A stretch of 64,000 nucleotides of DNA from Alcaligenes faecalis (GCF_005311025.1 NZ_CP031747.1:2540954-2604953), one strand, 5' to 3'. Positions 17,053 through 26,637 are shown, counted from the first letter of the stretch. A program made the numbers and translations. Notes: a model not told the origin generated them from the sequence alone.

Positions 17053-17648
17053 GTACCTGTCCTTTCAGGCTTCATCAGGGCGGCCAGATGATATTGGCTA
17101 CGCAGCTCTGCGGGAACGGACACGATCAGACCGGCACCAGCACCCACAAAGGCCTGCGTGGGCAAAGCATGGCAATGGGACTGATCGGCGGCAATCCGCG
17201 CATGGCGCAGCAAGGACACATGCGGGCGAAAACGACGCGGCGGCTGCGTCCAGCCCAAAGCACTCAGCTTGGCCCAGATCTCATCATGCCACTGCTGCAA
17301 GGCCGCCAGTGCCTGAGTTTGCGACTCGTCCGGCCCGGCCCACACTACCCTTGGTTTCTCGAATACATCCCGTATGGTCAGATCCAACTTGATCTGCGGC
17401 ACCGTCCATTGCGCCATCTGTGTCGCCAAAGTCTGCAGATCCGACACACGGCTGCCGTCCAGAAACGCCAGGGTCAAGTGAAAGTGATCAGGCTGCATCA
17501 TCCGCCCGCCATAAATCGCATGTGCGTGCAGCGCCTGCTCCGCCAGCCAGGCGCGGGTTTGCGCGTCTGGCCACCAGCCGATGAAAGCGCGAAAAACGTG
17601 TTCGGCACCTGACTGCTTCAGGTCCAGAATGGGCAAGGGAATCGTCAT
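17049..17648 (-). CDS. thpR: 2'-5' RNA ligase / RNA 2',3'-cyclic phosphodiesterase family
   Basis: 199 aa 2H phosphoesterase. The two catalytic motifs are visible as HLTL (in DHFHLTLAFLDG) and HVSL (in RPHVSLLRHA), the second having Ser in place of the usual Thr. ThpR opens 2',3'-cyclic phosphates and can join RNA ends in vitro; its physiological role is unclear. The ATG at 17648 has GAGGG about 8 bases upstream; a TTG six codons earlier is less likely. Confidence 0.87.
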   Translation of the reverse strand: MTIPLPILDLKQSGAEHVFRAFIGWWPDAQTRAWLAEQALHAHAIYGGRMMQPDHFHLTLAFLDGSRVSDLQTLATQMAQWTVPQIKLDLTIRDVFEKPRVVWAGPDESQTQALAALQQWHDEIWAKLSALGWTQPPRRFRPHVSLLRHARIAADQSHCHALPTQAFVGAGAGLIVSVPAELRSQYHLAALMKPERTGT

Positions 17649-17693
17649 CAGCAAACCCTCAAACAAGGCAGATCAGAAAGCGGGGCGTCTAGC

Positions 17694-18590
17694 CTAGGCC
17701 CTGCACAGGCGACGCGCCAGATCGTACACAATATCCAGAGCCGGCAATTGCGTACGGCCCGACAGGCGCACCAAGGCATAGTGACCGGACAAGGATGAAG
17801 AAAACAGGCCCAGCGGCACCAGATCACCAGCATCAATATCGCGCCGTACCGCCGCCAGCACACTCATCAAGACCATATCGCTATCCAGCACCACGTCGCG
17901 CTGAATGCTGAAGCTATCACAACAAAAGCGTACAAAGCTATCGGGATGGCCTTGGGCGCCAAACTCGGCAATCAGACGGTCGGTCAAATCATCACTGATC
18001 ACGGAGCAGGCCACGGGATACTGGCTGATCGCAGCAAAGTCCAGCGACTCCAGCTGCAACAGCGGATGGCCTTTGCGTACCAGCATATCGCCTTGCATGG
18101 CGGGCAAATACTCAATATCCAGGCCACGCACATCGGTCACCGCGCTGACGTCCAGCACCACCATATCGTAGCGTTCCCGGCGCAAACCTTCGATCAGTTC
18201 CAGCGTGCGGCCAATCACCGCGTCCACACGCAAACGCGGGTACTCGTCCAGCAGCGCCACCATGCACGGATGCAGCAAGACCGCAGCGGGGGTCGAACTT
18301 AAGCCTAAACGCAGGCTGCCTGCGTCTTCGCCCTGAAGCAGGGCCAGCTCGCGCTGCAAGGCACGGCCTTCCTGCAAAACCCGGGGAGCTCGCTCCAGCA
18401 GTACCCGACCATAAGGCGTCAAGAAAATGCGCTGACTGCTGCGATCAAACAGCGGCACACCCAGCTCCTGCTCCAGAGCCTGAATGCTACGGCTCAAGGC
18501 AGACTGGCTTAAGTGGACAGCTTGCGCGGCCCGGTGAAACGTACCGTGTTCGCAAACGGCCACAAAGTGCCGCAGCTTGCGAAAGTCCAT
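17694..18590 (-). CDS. LysR-family transcriptional regulator
   Basis: 298 aa. The N-terminal HTH is MDFRKLRHFVAVCEHGTFHR followed by QSALSRSIQALEQELGVPLFDR. A C-terminal inducer-binding domain follows. It is divergent from the Tat-exported amidase gene, with a 142-base shared promoter region, which suggests that it controls the amidase. The effector is unknown. Confidence 0.9.
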   Translation of the reverse strand: MDFRKLRHFVAVCEHGTFHRAAQAVHLSQSALSRSIQALEQELGVPLFDRSSQRIFLTPYGRVLLERAPRVLQEGRALQRELALLQGEDAGSLRLGLSSTPAAVLLHPCMVALLDEYPRLRVDAVIGRTLELIEGLRRERYDMVVLDVSAVTDVRGLDIEYLPAMQGDMLVRKGHPLLQLESLDFAAISQYPVACSVISDDLTDRLIAEFGAQGHPDSFVRFCCDSFSIQRDVVLDSDMVLMSVLAAVRRDIDAGDLVPLGLFSSSLSGHYALVRLSGRTQLPALDIVYDLARRLCRA

Positions 18591-18659
18591 GCTTGTCCCC
18601 TTGCTGACGCTTGAGTCGGCTTATGCACAGACCGCATCAACTTGATGATTTTTTGGCGT

Positions 18660-18688
18660 TTGAGCCGCGCATTGTACCTGCATAGAAT
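18660..18688 (+). promoter_or_regulatory. Candidate sigma-70 promoter of the amidase gene
   Basis: TTGAGC (18660-18665) and TAGAAT (18683-18688) are separated by exactly 17 bases. The short palindrome CATCAAcTTGATG, just upstream near 18635-18647, could be a LysR site. Confidence 0.5.
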
Positions 18689-18732
18689 GGCTTGGCCACT
18701 TGGATGGCCCTACAAAAACACCGGAGACAAAC

Positions 18733-20301
18733 ATGACTGATTCCCCAACGCCGCTGGGTACACGCCGCCGCTTTTTGAAAACCACCGGACTGCTGTCGCT
18801 GGCGGGTATGGCCCCTTCCTTGGGACGCCAGGCCCTCGCAAAAACCGCTCCCGGTCCAGGCACGGCTCAAGACATCATCATGGCCGACGCGTTGACTCTG
18901 TCGGGCTGGATCGCACAACGCCAAGTCTCCTGCCGCGAAGTGATGGTGGCCTATCTGGACCACATCGACCGTGTGAACCCCAAGGTCAACGCCATTGTGT
19001 CCCTGCAAGAGCGCAGCGGCCTGCTGGCCCAGGCCGACAAGCGCGATCAGCAACTGAAAGCAGGTCAGTACATGGGCTGGATGCACGGCATGCCCCAGGC
19101 ACCCAAAGATCTGGCGGCCACGGTCGATATTGTCACCACCAGCGGTTCACCGATTTTCAAGGACTATCTGCCCAAACAAGATGCCATCGTCGTGGAGCGC
19201 GTGCGGCAATCCGGTGCCATTCTGATCGGTAAAACCAATACCCCGGAATTTGGCCTGGGGTCGCACACCTACAACTCCGTGTTCGGTACCACCGGCAATG
19301 CCTACCAGCCCGATCTGTGTGCTGGCGGCAGCAGTGGCGGGGCCGCCGTGGCCCTGGCCACCCGCATGTTGCCCGTCGCTGATGGCAGCGACATGATGGG
19401 CTCCCTGCGCAACCCCGGTGCTTTCAACAACGTCTACGGCTTTCGCCCCTCCCAAGGCCGCGTGCCCTATGGCCCGTCCTCCGAAGTGTTCTTCCAGCAA
19501 ATGGGCTACGAAGGCCCCATGGGCCGTACCGTGTCCGACCTGGCCATGCTGCTGTCCACCCAGGCCGGTTTCGATGCTCGCGCCCCCCTTAGCATCGGTC
19601 AAGACCCACAACAATTTGCCGGGAAACTGCAACGCGACTTCAAAGGCACCCGCATTGGCTGGCTGGGCGACTACAACGGTTATCTGCCTATGGAAGCCGG
19701 CATCATGGACCTGTGCCAAAGCGCATTGAAGAGCTTTGAAGCCATAGGCTGCACCGTTGAAGCAGCCCAGCCCGACTACTCCATGGAGCAGCTATGGCAA
19801 ACCTGGCTGACGCTGCGCCACTTCACCGTAGCCGGAAGCGCACAGGGCCTGTACGCCAAACCGGAACTGCGCGCCCAAATGAAGCCTGAGGCGATCTGGG
19901 AAGTAGCGGGGGGCCTGAACCTGAGCGGGGCGCAGGTCTATCAAGCCTCCATCAACCGCAGCAAATGGTACGAAAGCCTGCGCAAGCTGTTCCAGACCTA
20001 CGACTATCTGGTGCTGCCTACCGCCCAGGTCTTCCCCTTTGCTGGCACCACCCACTGGCCTGGCGAAATCGCCGGGCGCAGAATGGACACCTACCACCGC
20101 TGGATGGAAATCGTGATCGGCGGCTCTCTGGCAGGGCTGCCCGTCATGAACGTGCCTGCGGGCTTTAACGACGCCGGATTGCCCATGGGCTTGCAGATCA
20201 TGGGCCCTGCCCAGGCCGATATGGCGGTGCTGCAGCTGTCCTACGCCTATGAGCAGGCCACACAGTGGGTGCAAAAGCGTAAACCTGCCTTGCTGACTTA
20301 A
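18733..20301 (+). CDS. Amidase-signature family hydrolase with Tat signal
   Basis: 522 aa. The N-terminus carries a twin-arginine signal (RRRFLKTTGLLSLAGMAPS), pointing to folded export to the periplasm. The amidase Ser-cisSer-Lys triad is placed by PKDL (Lys), AGGSSGGAAVALA (cis-Ser) and DGSDMMGSLRNPG (nucleophile Ser). The start at 18733 has GGAG seven bases upstream; a longer frame adds 11 residues with no ribosome site. The substrate could be an amide or acyl ester. Being exported is less usual for the family. The divergent LysR gene may regulate it. Confidence 0.9.
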   Translation: MTDSPTPLGTRRRFLKTTGLLSLAGMAPSLGRQALAKTAPGPGTAQDIIMADALTLSGWIAQRQVSCREVMVAYLDHIDRVNPKVNAIVSLQERSGLLAQADKRDQQLKAGQYMGWMHGMPQAPKDLAATVDIVTTSGSPIFKDYLPKQDAIVVERVRQSGAILIGKTNTPEFGLGSHTYNSVFGTTGNAYQPDLCAGGSSGGAAVALATRMLPVADGSDMMGSLRNPGAFNNVYGFRPSQGRVPYGPSSEVFFQQMGYEGPMGRTVSDLAMLLSTQAGFDARAPLSIGQDPQQFAGKLQRDFKGTRIGWLGDYNGYLPMEAGIMDLCQSALKSFEAIGCTVEAAQPDYSMEQLWQTWLTLRHFTVAGSAQGLYAKPELRAQMKPEAIWEVAGGLNLSGAQVYQASINRSKWYESLRKLFQTYDYLVLPTAQVFPFAGTTHWPGEIAGRRMDTYHRWMEIVIGGSLAGLPVMNVPAGFNDAGLPMGLQIMGPAQADMAVLQLSYAYEQATQWVQKRKPALLT

Positions 20302-20451
20302 GCAAAGCTGATTACACACCATCCATTTACAAAACCTGACGTTTTTAACTGTTTCAAAAACGCAAAACGATAGACGCCTAAAAACTCCATACCTAAGATA
20401 AGCAGAGCGGTCCGAATCCCAGACCGGCAAACACAGAACAGGAGTAGCACG

Positions 20452-20700
20452 ATGGGTATTATCTCCATGATTATTGTGGGCTTTATCGTAGGTTTGCTGG
20501 CACGAGCCATCATGCCTGGCGATCAAAAAATGGGATGGATAATGACCACCATCCTGGGTATTGTCGGCTCCTTTGTCGCAGGCTACCTGGGACAAACCAT
20601 GGGCTGGTACGTGCCTGGTGAAGGCGCAGGCTGGATCGGTTCCATTGTGGGTGCCATCATCGTCCTGTTTGTCTACGGACTGGTCAGCAAGAAAGCGTAA
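20452..20700 (+). CDS. GlsB/YeaQ/YmgE family small membrane protein
   Basis: 82 aa with three hydrophobic, glycine-rich segments (MIIVGFIVGLLARAIMPG; TTILGIVGSFVAGYLGQ; GSIVGAIIVLFVYGL). This is the 'transglycosylase-associated' stress-response membrane family; the molecular role is unknown. AGGAG lies nine bases upstream of the ATG. The 5' region holds the inverted repeat CGTTTTT-N9-AAAAACG (20340-20362). Confidence 0.88.
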   Translation: MGIISMIIVGFIVGLLARAIMPGDQKMGWIMTTILGIVGSFVAGYLGQTMGWYVPGEGAGWIGSIVGAIIVLFVYGLVSKKA

Positions 20701-20721
20701 AACGCCGTATAAATACAAAAC

Positions 20722-20785
20722 AGCAGCCTTGCAGCTAATGTGATTGGCGATCCGAAACCTCACCACACACGGCTGGAAGGCTGCT
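20722..20785 (+). terminator. Possible stem-loop after the GlsB-family gene
   Basis: AGCAGCCTT at 20722-20730 pairs perfectly with AAGGCTGCT at 20777-20785. There is no clear T-run, so termination is uncertain. Confidence 0.35.
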
Positions 20786-20926
20786 ACACAACAATTTGCT
20801 AGTCTGGATGAGGCTCGATTCGCCGATACCTGTCGATACGCGACTCTGACTCACAGAAAAAATAGACAATAAGTCATTGACCGCCAGCGCGTGAACACAA
20901 AAAGCCTGACGCTCCCGGAGCCAGTC

Positions 20927-21370
20927 ATGCCCTACACCATCACCTTAAGTCGCATTTACGACGCCGTCCATGAACCTGCCGGCAAAGCGGCCCGTGTACT
21001 CACAGACCGCCTCTGGCCACGCGGCCTGAGCAAAGACGAATTGGGCGACATCCAGTGGCTGCACGAGGCCAGCCCCACAAGTGAATTACGCAAAAGCTTT
21101 CATAAGGGCGATATTTCGCCCGAGCAATTCCAGCGTCGCTATCAGGAACAGCTCAAGCACGACCCTGATTCCTTGCTCTCCTTGATGAAGCTGGCTCGCA
21201 AAGGCGAACTGCAATTGCTAACCGCCACCCACGACCCGCAAACCTCGTACCTGACGGTGCTCAAACAGGCTGTGACTCAGGCTTTGCTTGAAGAAGATCG
21301 CATACACGACGGCAATGAACCCAGCTCGCCGGTTTGCTATGCGCACTTAATGAAAGATGAAAAGAAATAA
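20927..21370 (+). CDS. DUF488 family protein
   Basis: 147 aa. Typical DUF488 motifs are RIYDAVHE, VLTDRLWPRGLSKDEL and WLHEASPTSELRKSF near the start, then LLTATHDPQTS. The family is widespread and of unknown biochemical role. The ATG at 20927 has CGGAG eight bases upstream; an in-frame GTG 12 codons earlier has no ribosome site. It is a single gene convergent with the GTPase gene on the other strand. Confidence 0.85.
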   Translation: MPYTITLSRIYDAVHEPAGKAARVLTDRLWPRGLSKDELGDIQWLHEASPTSELRKSFHKGDISPEQFQRRYQEQLKHDPDSLLSLMKLARKGELQLLTATHDPQTSYLTVLKQAVTQALLEEDRIHDGNEPSSPVCYAHLMKDEKK

Positions 21371-21381
21371 GCCGGGGTTTG

Positions 21382-22830
21382 TTATTCCTGCGCCTGCCCG
21401 ACAGCGTTAGCATTCGGCCCATTACGCGCCCCCAGCAAACGCTGCACCAAGCTCTGCACACAGGTCTCCCGCCGCGAATCCGGCGCATAGTCTGAGCGCA
21501 AGGTAGACCAGGTCGGATGTATCCGTGCCTGCGCCAGTTCCTCCGGCAGGCCTTGCGCCCGCCAGACATTCAATTCCCGCTGCAAGGCCTGATCGAAATT
21601 CTCGGCATCAATCTCGCCCAGGCGAATCGGCGTCTGTGCGGCATGACCGCGCCGCTCCAAAGCCGCAATCAAGCTTAGCTGCCGCACGGCCAGCAAACGC
21701 AGCACGGCATCATCCACGCTAAGTTCCGTCTCGCCCCGCAACTTGCCCATCAAACGCTGGCCCCACTTATCCGCGCCTTGCCACAAACCACCGGCCAAGG
21801 CACCCAGCACCGTCCCGGTTCCCAGGCTCAGGCCACCTGTCATCACATCCAGCGTGGCGCCTGCCATGGCACCTGCGGCCACACCCTTGCCCAACTGCAC
21901 GCCAAATTCCTTCAAAGCCTGGGGATCAAACAAGTCCATGCCCCAACGGCCGCCCTCGAAATGCAGCAAATCGGCCACTACATCCTGACGGCCAAAGCTG
22001 TAGCGCTTGAGCAAAGCCTGCACACTCTTGGCCTCGCGGGCCAACACCGGCTCCCTTAACTGTTGCGCGGCCAGCTCCATGGACTCCTTGTCCGAGGGTG
22101 TACTGACACGCCAGGCCGCCACATCAATCAACAGCTCTGCCAGCAAGCGCAAGGCATCCCGCCGCCGCAATGCTGCCTGCTGCGCCAAATCCACCTTCAA
22201 CTGCCGCAACACCCCAGCATGCGTCTCCAGCAGCACCGCCAGCTTGTCGTACAGCAAGGCCTCGCCATCCAAAGCCGGTGCCACCGTATCGAATTCCGCC
22301 AAGGCATGAAGGCCCAAGCGTGCCAAGGCACTGCGCCATTCCTGCACCCGCGCCTGCGGACTACGAACGAAATTGAGTACAGGCAGCAAAGGCCGCCCGC
22401 TATAGGCCAGCAAGGTCAGCTCGTCCTTATGCTTGCTCAAGACCGGATCGCGCGCATCCACCACATACAAGCCTGCATCGCAGGATTGCAGCTTGCGCAA
22501 CACGCGCGCTTCTTGCTCGAAACGGCCCTGTGCCGCTGGGGATTCCAGAAAACGACGTACCCGCTCTGGCCCATCAATACGTTCACCGGCTTGGCTGAGC
22601 TGATCCATGAAGTCCAGCAAGGCCATGCTGTCTTCCAGACCAGGGGTGTCGAACAACTCCACCAAAGCCTCGCCGTCCACCGTCAGCCTGGCGCCTTCCA
22701 CATGCCGTGTGGTGCCAGGGCTATTGCTGACCTGGCCGAACTCCGTATCTCGCGTGAGAGTACGCAGCAAAGAGGTCTTGCCCGTATTGGTGTGACCCAC
22801 CACCGCCAGCGTCAAAGCCGCAGCACTCAT
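21382..22830 (-). CDS. GTPase with C-terminal DUF3482 domain
   Basis: 482 aa. The G1/P-loop is GHTNTGKTSLLRTL (residues 11-24), G3 is DTPGLED, and switch I Thr lies in SPGTTRHVEG. The remainder is the helical DUF3482 region with a glycine-rich hydrophobic stretch (MTGGLSLGTGTVLGALAGGL) that may touch membrane. It starts inside the stop region of the DUF2868 gene (4-base overlap), and the two form a recurrent pair of unknown function. It resembles Era/EngA-like translation-factor GTPases in its G domain. Confidence 0.88.
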   Translation of the reverse strand: MSAAALTLAVVGHTNTGKTSLLRTLTRDTEFGQVSNSPGTTRHVEGARLTVDGEALVELFDTPGLEDSMALLDFMDQLSQAGERIDGPERVRRFLESPAAQGRFEQEARVLRKLQSCDAGLYVVDARDPVLSKHKDELTLLAYSGRPLLPVLNFVRSPQARVQEWRSALARLGLHALAEFDTVAPALDGEALLYDKLAVLLETHAGVLRQLKVDLAQQAALRRRDALRLLAELLIDVAAWRVSTPSDKESMELAAQQLREPVLAREAKSVQALLKRYSFGRQDVVADLLHFEGGRWGMDLFDPQALKEFGVQLGKGVAAGAMAGATLDVMTGGLSLGTGTVLGALAGGLWQGADKWGQRLMGKLRGETELSVDDAVLRLLAVRQLSLIAALERRGHAAQTPIRLGEIDAENFDQALQRELNVWRAQGLPEELAQARIHPTWSTLRSDYAPDSRRETCVQSLVQRLLGARNGPNANAVGQAQE

Positions 22831-24248
22831 GATGGCTCCTTCAAAGACAAGTCAGGCCATTGATCGTGAATCTGCCCAGGCGCAAAGCCTGCCGCCACCA
22901 AACGTTCATGCCAGCTACGACGACGCGTTTGATCCGGGTCGGCCAAAGCTTCATCCAACAACACCACATCGGACTGCTGCGCCAATTGTGCCCATTCAAC
23001 CAGCGTTGCCACCACCCCGCGATCCGGCGTCTGAGCGGCATCACAGACCATCAACAAATGACGAGGGCTGGCAGACTGCAAGCGGCCCAGAATATCCAGA
23101 CGCTCGGCCCGCGAGTCCACCCGCCCCAGATCCTGCATCTGCGCCTGCATGAAAGCAGGGGGCCAGCTATGTTCTGGTGGCAGCTCCAACCCCACCACAC
23201 ACAGTGCATTGGCCGCCAAAGGCGTGCTTGGCTGGTTTTGCATGCGCGCCACTCTGTCGGGCGACGCCAATTCATCCACACCCGTCGGCTCGCTAACGGG
23301 CATCAAACGAGGACGCAGCTCTGCCAAACCCGGCAAGCTGTCGTCCAGACTCAGACGAGCCGTGTGCTTACGCCATTGCCACAGGCTCCAGGCCAAAGCC
23401 AGCACACGAGGCAGCAAACCGTAAGTCACCACCGCGCCCAACAGCCAGCTGGACCACAGGGCCTGAGCCTGGGCATCGAGCATTTGCAGGCCATCGCTGC
23501 TACGTATGGTGAGGGTATCGGGCAGGGCAAAGCCCAACAAGGAAGGCAGGGCGCCCAGGCCTTCAACCAGCCAGACAAAGGTATCCGGCGTCAAAAGCGT
23601 GGTTTCCCAATTGAAGTGATAGCGGCGTGAGGCCAGCAGTAGCAGCAGGGTACTCAGGGCCGACAAAAAGGCCAACACCCACAAGCTATGGCTGATCAGA
23701 CCGGCCAACCAGGATTGGCTGCCCCGGCGCGCCAGCACGGCGGCAAAAGCCTGGGGAACCAGACTGGCGTCGCCTTTGACGAAGCGGCGACTGAGCCACC
23801 ACCAGGCATCACCGGCCCAACTGCCTGTGCCGCTACTCTTGCCCGACCAGGCCAGGCTGAACAGCCAGAAAATAAAAGTCAGTACGTGCAGACCCAGCAA
23901 CGCACCCAAAGCCGTCACTACATTCACGGCTCGACTGCCATCGCCCAATGCACCCGCAGCTGTACCAGCCCCGGCCAGCAAAGCCAGCACCGCCATGGCA
24001 ATCAATAGAAGGCGGGCAACACGCCACCAGCGCGTCCAGGCTTGTTCCAGCCCATCGCGTCGCGCCAGCGCCAAGGCCCGAGCCGACACACGTTGGGCAA
24101 AGGAGCCGCCTGCAGCCCGCGCACGGCGCGATTCAGACAGGTCTTCAACAGGCCCCCACAGGGTCTCGCGCAAACGTATGGCTTCAACCAGAGTTTGCTG
24201 CTGCCAGGAGCCGACGGGTTCAGACGGTTTCATGGCACTGGCCATCAC
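22827..24248 (-). CDS. DUF2868 membrane protein
   Basis: 473 aa with several transmembrane segments in the first two thirds (LLLIAMAVLALLAGAGTAAG; VLTFIFWLFSLAW; SLWVLAFLSALSTLLLLLAS) and a soluble C-terminal part. It matches the DUF2868 family found upstream of DUF3482 GTPases. Its job is unknown; the coupling suggests that the GTPase acts at this membrane protein. It starts directly after the TPM-domain gene. Confidence 0.85.
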   Translation of the reverse strand: MMASAMKPSEPVGSWQQQTLVEAIRLRETLWGPVEDLSESRRARAAGGSFAQRVSARALALARRDGLEQAWTRWWRVARLLLIAMAVLALLAGAGTAAGALGDGSRAVNVVTALGALLGLHVLTFIFWLFSLAWSGKSSGTGSWAGDAWWWLSRRFVKGDASLVPQAFAAVLARRGSQSWLAGLISHSLWVLAFLSALSTLLLLLASRRYHFNWETTLLTPDTFVWLVEGLGALPSLLGFALPDTLTIRSSDGLQMLDAQAQALWSSWLLGAVVTYGLLPRVLALAWSLWQWRKHTARLSLDDSLPGLAELRPRLMPVSEPTGVDELASPDRVARMQNQPSTPLAANALCVVGLELPPEHSWPPAFMQAQMQDLGRVDSRAERLDILGRLQSASPRHLLMVCDAAQTPDRGVVATLVEWAQLAQQSDVVLLDEALADPDQTRRRSWHERLVAAGFAPGQIHDQWPDLSLKEPS

Positions 24249-24746
24249 TTAAAGAAGTACAGGTTCGTCAGGCAAGGCATTGACTGCCGCCACGCCTGGA
24301 GTCTGCGCCGGAGCGCCTTGCTGCAAGACGGTTTCAATCGCGCTGACAGCGGCCAGCAAACCAGACAAGTACTCACGCGAGGCCAGATCTTTTTCCAACT
24401 GCTGACAGATCTGTGTCCATTGAGCCTGATCGGCCTTGATGCCCCGGTCTGCAATGATGTGGATACGGCGCTGACCCAAGGCCAGATACAGCAAGACGCC
24501 GGAGTTCAAGGGTGTGTCCCAGACACGTAAACGACCGAAGACTTCAAGGGCACGCTGGGCGCTATCGGCTTCATGGGCGGGCAAAACCGCTTCAATCGCC
24601 ACGACCAGTTCACCACTATGGTTCTCTTCACCCTTGCGGATCTGCTCAGCCAGATGGCCCAACATTTCGGCATTGAAATGACGACGGCGCAGCCATTGGC
24701 CTTGTACCGATGCCCAACCCGACAATTCTTTCCAATTCACACTCAT
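24249..24746 (-). CDS. TPM-domain protein
   Basis: 165 aa carrying a single TPM domain (LAEQIRKGEENHSGELVVAI, LYLALGQRRIHIIADRGI). It has no signal peptide or clear membrane helix. The start at 24746 is backed by GGGGAG; the frame extends eight codons further without a site. It follows the YgcG-like gene by 17 bases and forms part of the LemA-TPM-TPM group. Confidence 0.85.
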   Translation of the reverse strand: MSVNWKELSGWASVQGQWLRRRHFNAEMLGHLAEQIRKGEENHSGELVVAIEAVLPAHEADSAQRALEVFGRLRVWDTPLNSGVLLYLALGQRRIHIIADRGIKADQAQWTQICQQLEKDLASREYLSGLLAAVSAIETVLQQGAPAQTPGVAAVNALPDEPVLL

Positions 24747-24763
24747 GTCGCTCCCCTGTGGCC

Positions 24764-25723
24764 TTACCAACTACCGGAAGCGCCACCGCCTCCGCTACCG
24801 CCACCACCGCCGCCGCTGCCTCCGCCAAAACCGCCGAAGCCACCACCGCTGCTGCCGCCATTCCCGCCAAAACCACCGGAGGAATAACCACCCAAGCCGC
24901 CAATGACACCACCCCGGCGCGAGGCACGCCCGGAACTGGACTTGCCGCCTGCCCCAAAGAGTCGGCCAATCATGCTCAAGCCTGCACCGACAACAGCGGC
25001 AAGCAGGGCCAGGCCAATACTGCCCGACACCACCAGCGTGAACACACCAGCAGCAAAGGCGGCAAACAAAGGCGAAGCAAAAAATACAATCGCGCCTACA
25101 GCCAGCAACGGCTCCCAGAACACGCCTTCTTCACCCGACGAGGTGACAGGGGCATTTTTAGGAGGAGGGGGAAGCTCTTCGCCGTTGACCAGACCCACCA
25201 GACTATCGGCTGCGGCCTGGATACCGGCATAGAAGTTGCCTTCGATAAAACGAGGCGTCATCTGTTCGCGGATGATGCGCCCCGCCTGCAAGTCCGTGAC
25301 CGCGCCTTCCAGACCATAGCCGGTCTGAATACGCATACGGCGATCATCCTTGGCCACCAGCAGCAAGATGCCATCGTCCACTTTCTTGCGGCCAATTTCC
25401 CACTGATCAAAGACACGCAACGCGTATTGTTCGATGGTTTCTTCGCCTGTGGTAGGTACCATCAGAATCACGACCTGCGCGCCCTTTTCCTGTTCCACGG
25501 CTTTGAGCTGCTGGTTCAGGGCGTCTTTTTGATCCGGGCTAAGGGTGCCCGTGGTATCCGTTACCCACCCCGCAATGGCGGGAATCGGTTCAGGTTTGGC
25601 CTGCGCCTGCGTCCAGGGCCAGCACAGCAATAACAAGGCCATCAACAAACCACAGGCCCAGGCCAGCCTGCCAGAACGTGCAGACCCAGGCCCAGCAGTC
25701 AGTGCAAGATCGTGCACGTTCAT
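24764..25723 (-). CDS. YgcG-like TPM-domain membrane protein with glycine-rich tail
   Basis: 319 aa. A signal-like segment (LAWACGLLMALLLLCWP), then a periplasmic TPM domain (VTDTTGTLSPDQKDALNQQL, DDGILLLVAKDDRRMRIQTG), two transmembrane segments (LLAVGAIVFFASPLFAAFAA; IGLALLAAVVGAGLSMIG) and a tail of Gly/Ser repeats ending in ASGSW. This is the usual YgcG/YdcC order. The start at 25723 has GGAGG seven bases upstream. TPM proteins often sit next to LemA; the molecular role is not settled. Confidence 0.88.
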   Translation of the reverse strand: MNVHDLALTAGPGSARSGRLAWACGLLMALLLLCWPWTQAQAKPEPIPAIAGWVTDTTGTLSPDQKDALNQQLKAVEQEKGAQVVILMVPTTGEETIEQYALRVFDQWEIGRKKVDDGILLLVAKDDRRMRIQTGYGLEGAVTDLQAGRIIREQMTPRFIEGNFYAGIQAAADSLVGLVNGEELPPPPKNAPVTSSGEEGVFWEPLLAVGAIVFFASPLFAAFAAGVFTLVVSGSIGLALLAAVVGAGLSMIGRLFGAGGKSSSGRASRRGGVIGGLGGYSSGGFGGNGGSSGGGFGGFGGGSGGGGGGSGGGGASGSW

Positions 25724-25743
25724 GACTCCACCTCCAGAATTAA

Positions 25744-26364
25744 TCAATACCCAGCAGGAGCGGGGGTCGCAGGAATATCAAACTTGACCTCGGGGTCACG
25801 CGTGATTTCGCTTTGACGATCCACACCGTAGTTTTCCTTGACCTTGTAGCCAAACAGCTTGGCGGTAATCAGGGTAGGGAACTGACGGATGAACAGGTTG
25901 TATTCCTGCACCGTCTGTACATAGCGGCCACGTTCGGTGGCAATACGGTTTTCCGTGCCTTCCAGCTGCGTCATCAAGTCGCGGAACAGGCCATCGCTTT
26001 TCAGTTGCGGGTAGTTTTCCGACACGGCGATCAGACGCGATAGCGCCGAAGACAACTGATTCTGGGCTTCCTGGAAGCGAGCCATCACTTCGGGGTTGTC
26101 CAGATCATCCACTTTCATCTGAATGGTGCCGACCTTGGCGCGCGCCTCGGTAACCTGCGTCAGCACCGCGCGCTCGTTCACCATATAGGCATTGACCGAG
26201 CTGACCAGCTTGGGCACCAGTTCGGCGCGGCGCTCGTATTGATTCAAGGTTTGCGACCAAGCGGCCTTGACCTGCTCGTCCAGGCGCTGGATCTCGTTAT
26301 ACCCACAACCCGACAGCAAAACCGCCACGCTGCTGATAAAGACCCATCGTATCCATGATGTCAT
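25744..26364 (-). CDS. lemA: LemA family lipoprotein
   Basis: 206 aa. Signal peptide with lipobox LLSGC, then the LemA helical domain: YNEIQRLDEQVKAAWSQTLN, QYERRAELVPKLVSSVNAYM, SENYPQLKSDGLFRDLMTQL, GTENRIATERGRY. The start at 26364 (MTSWIRWVF) gives a proper signal; 55 upstream in-frame residues look non-coding. It is first in the LemA-TPM-TPM group and divergent from rhlE. LemA proteins are conserved envelope proteins without a settled biochemical function. Confidence 0.92.
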   Translation of the reverse strand: MTSWIRWVFISSVAVLLSGCGYNEIQRLDEQVKAAWSQTLNQYERRAELVPKLVSSVNAYMVNERAVLTQVTEARAKVGTIQMKVDDLDNPEVMARFQEAQNQLSSALSRLIAVSENYPQLKSDGLFRDLMTQLEGTENRIATERGRYVQTVQEYNLFIRQFPTLITAKLFGYKVKENYGVDRQSEITRDPEVKFDIPATPAPAGY

Positions 26365-26637
26365 GATTTTTTTCCTGCAAAAATAAGCAGATAAACAACA
26401 AAAACGGGTTACGACCCATTTGCTCGGGCACGTGCCAAACAGAGCCCGGCGGTCCGTGCACGCCAAGCGTAAACCGCGTACCGCAGCATAACAAGTACGT
26501 CTATGGCGGCGCTTAACAATTTCTGTCAAATCCGACAGGGCAATCCGCCTGACCGTTTACGTTTGAAGCAGGTTGTTTTAACGCTACCGCTCAAAATGAT
26601 ACAAGATGGTCAATGAGGATTTTTACTAATTTCACGC

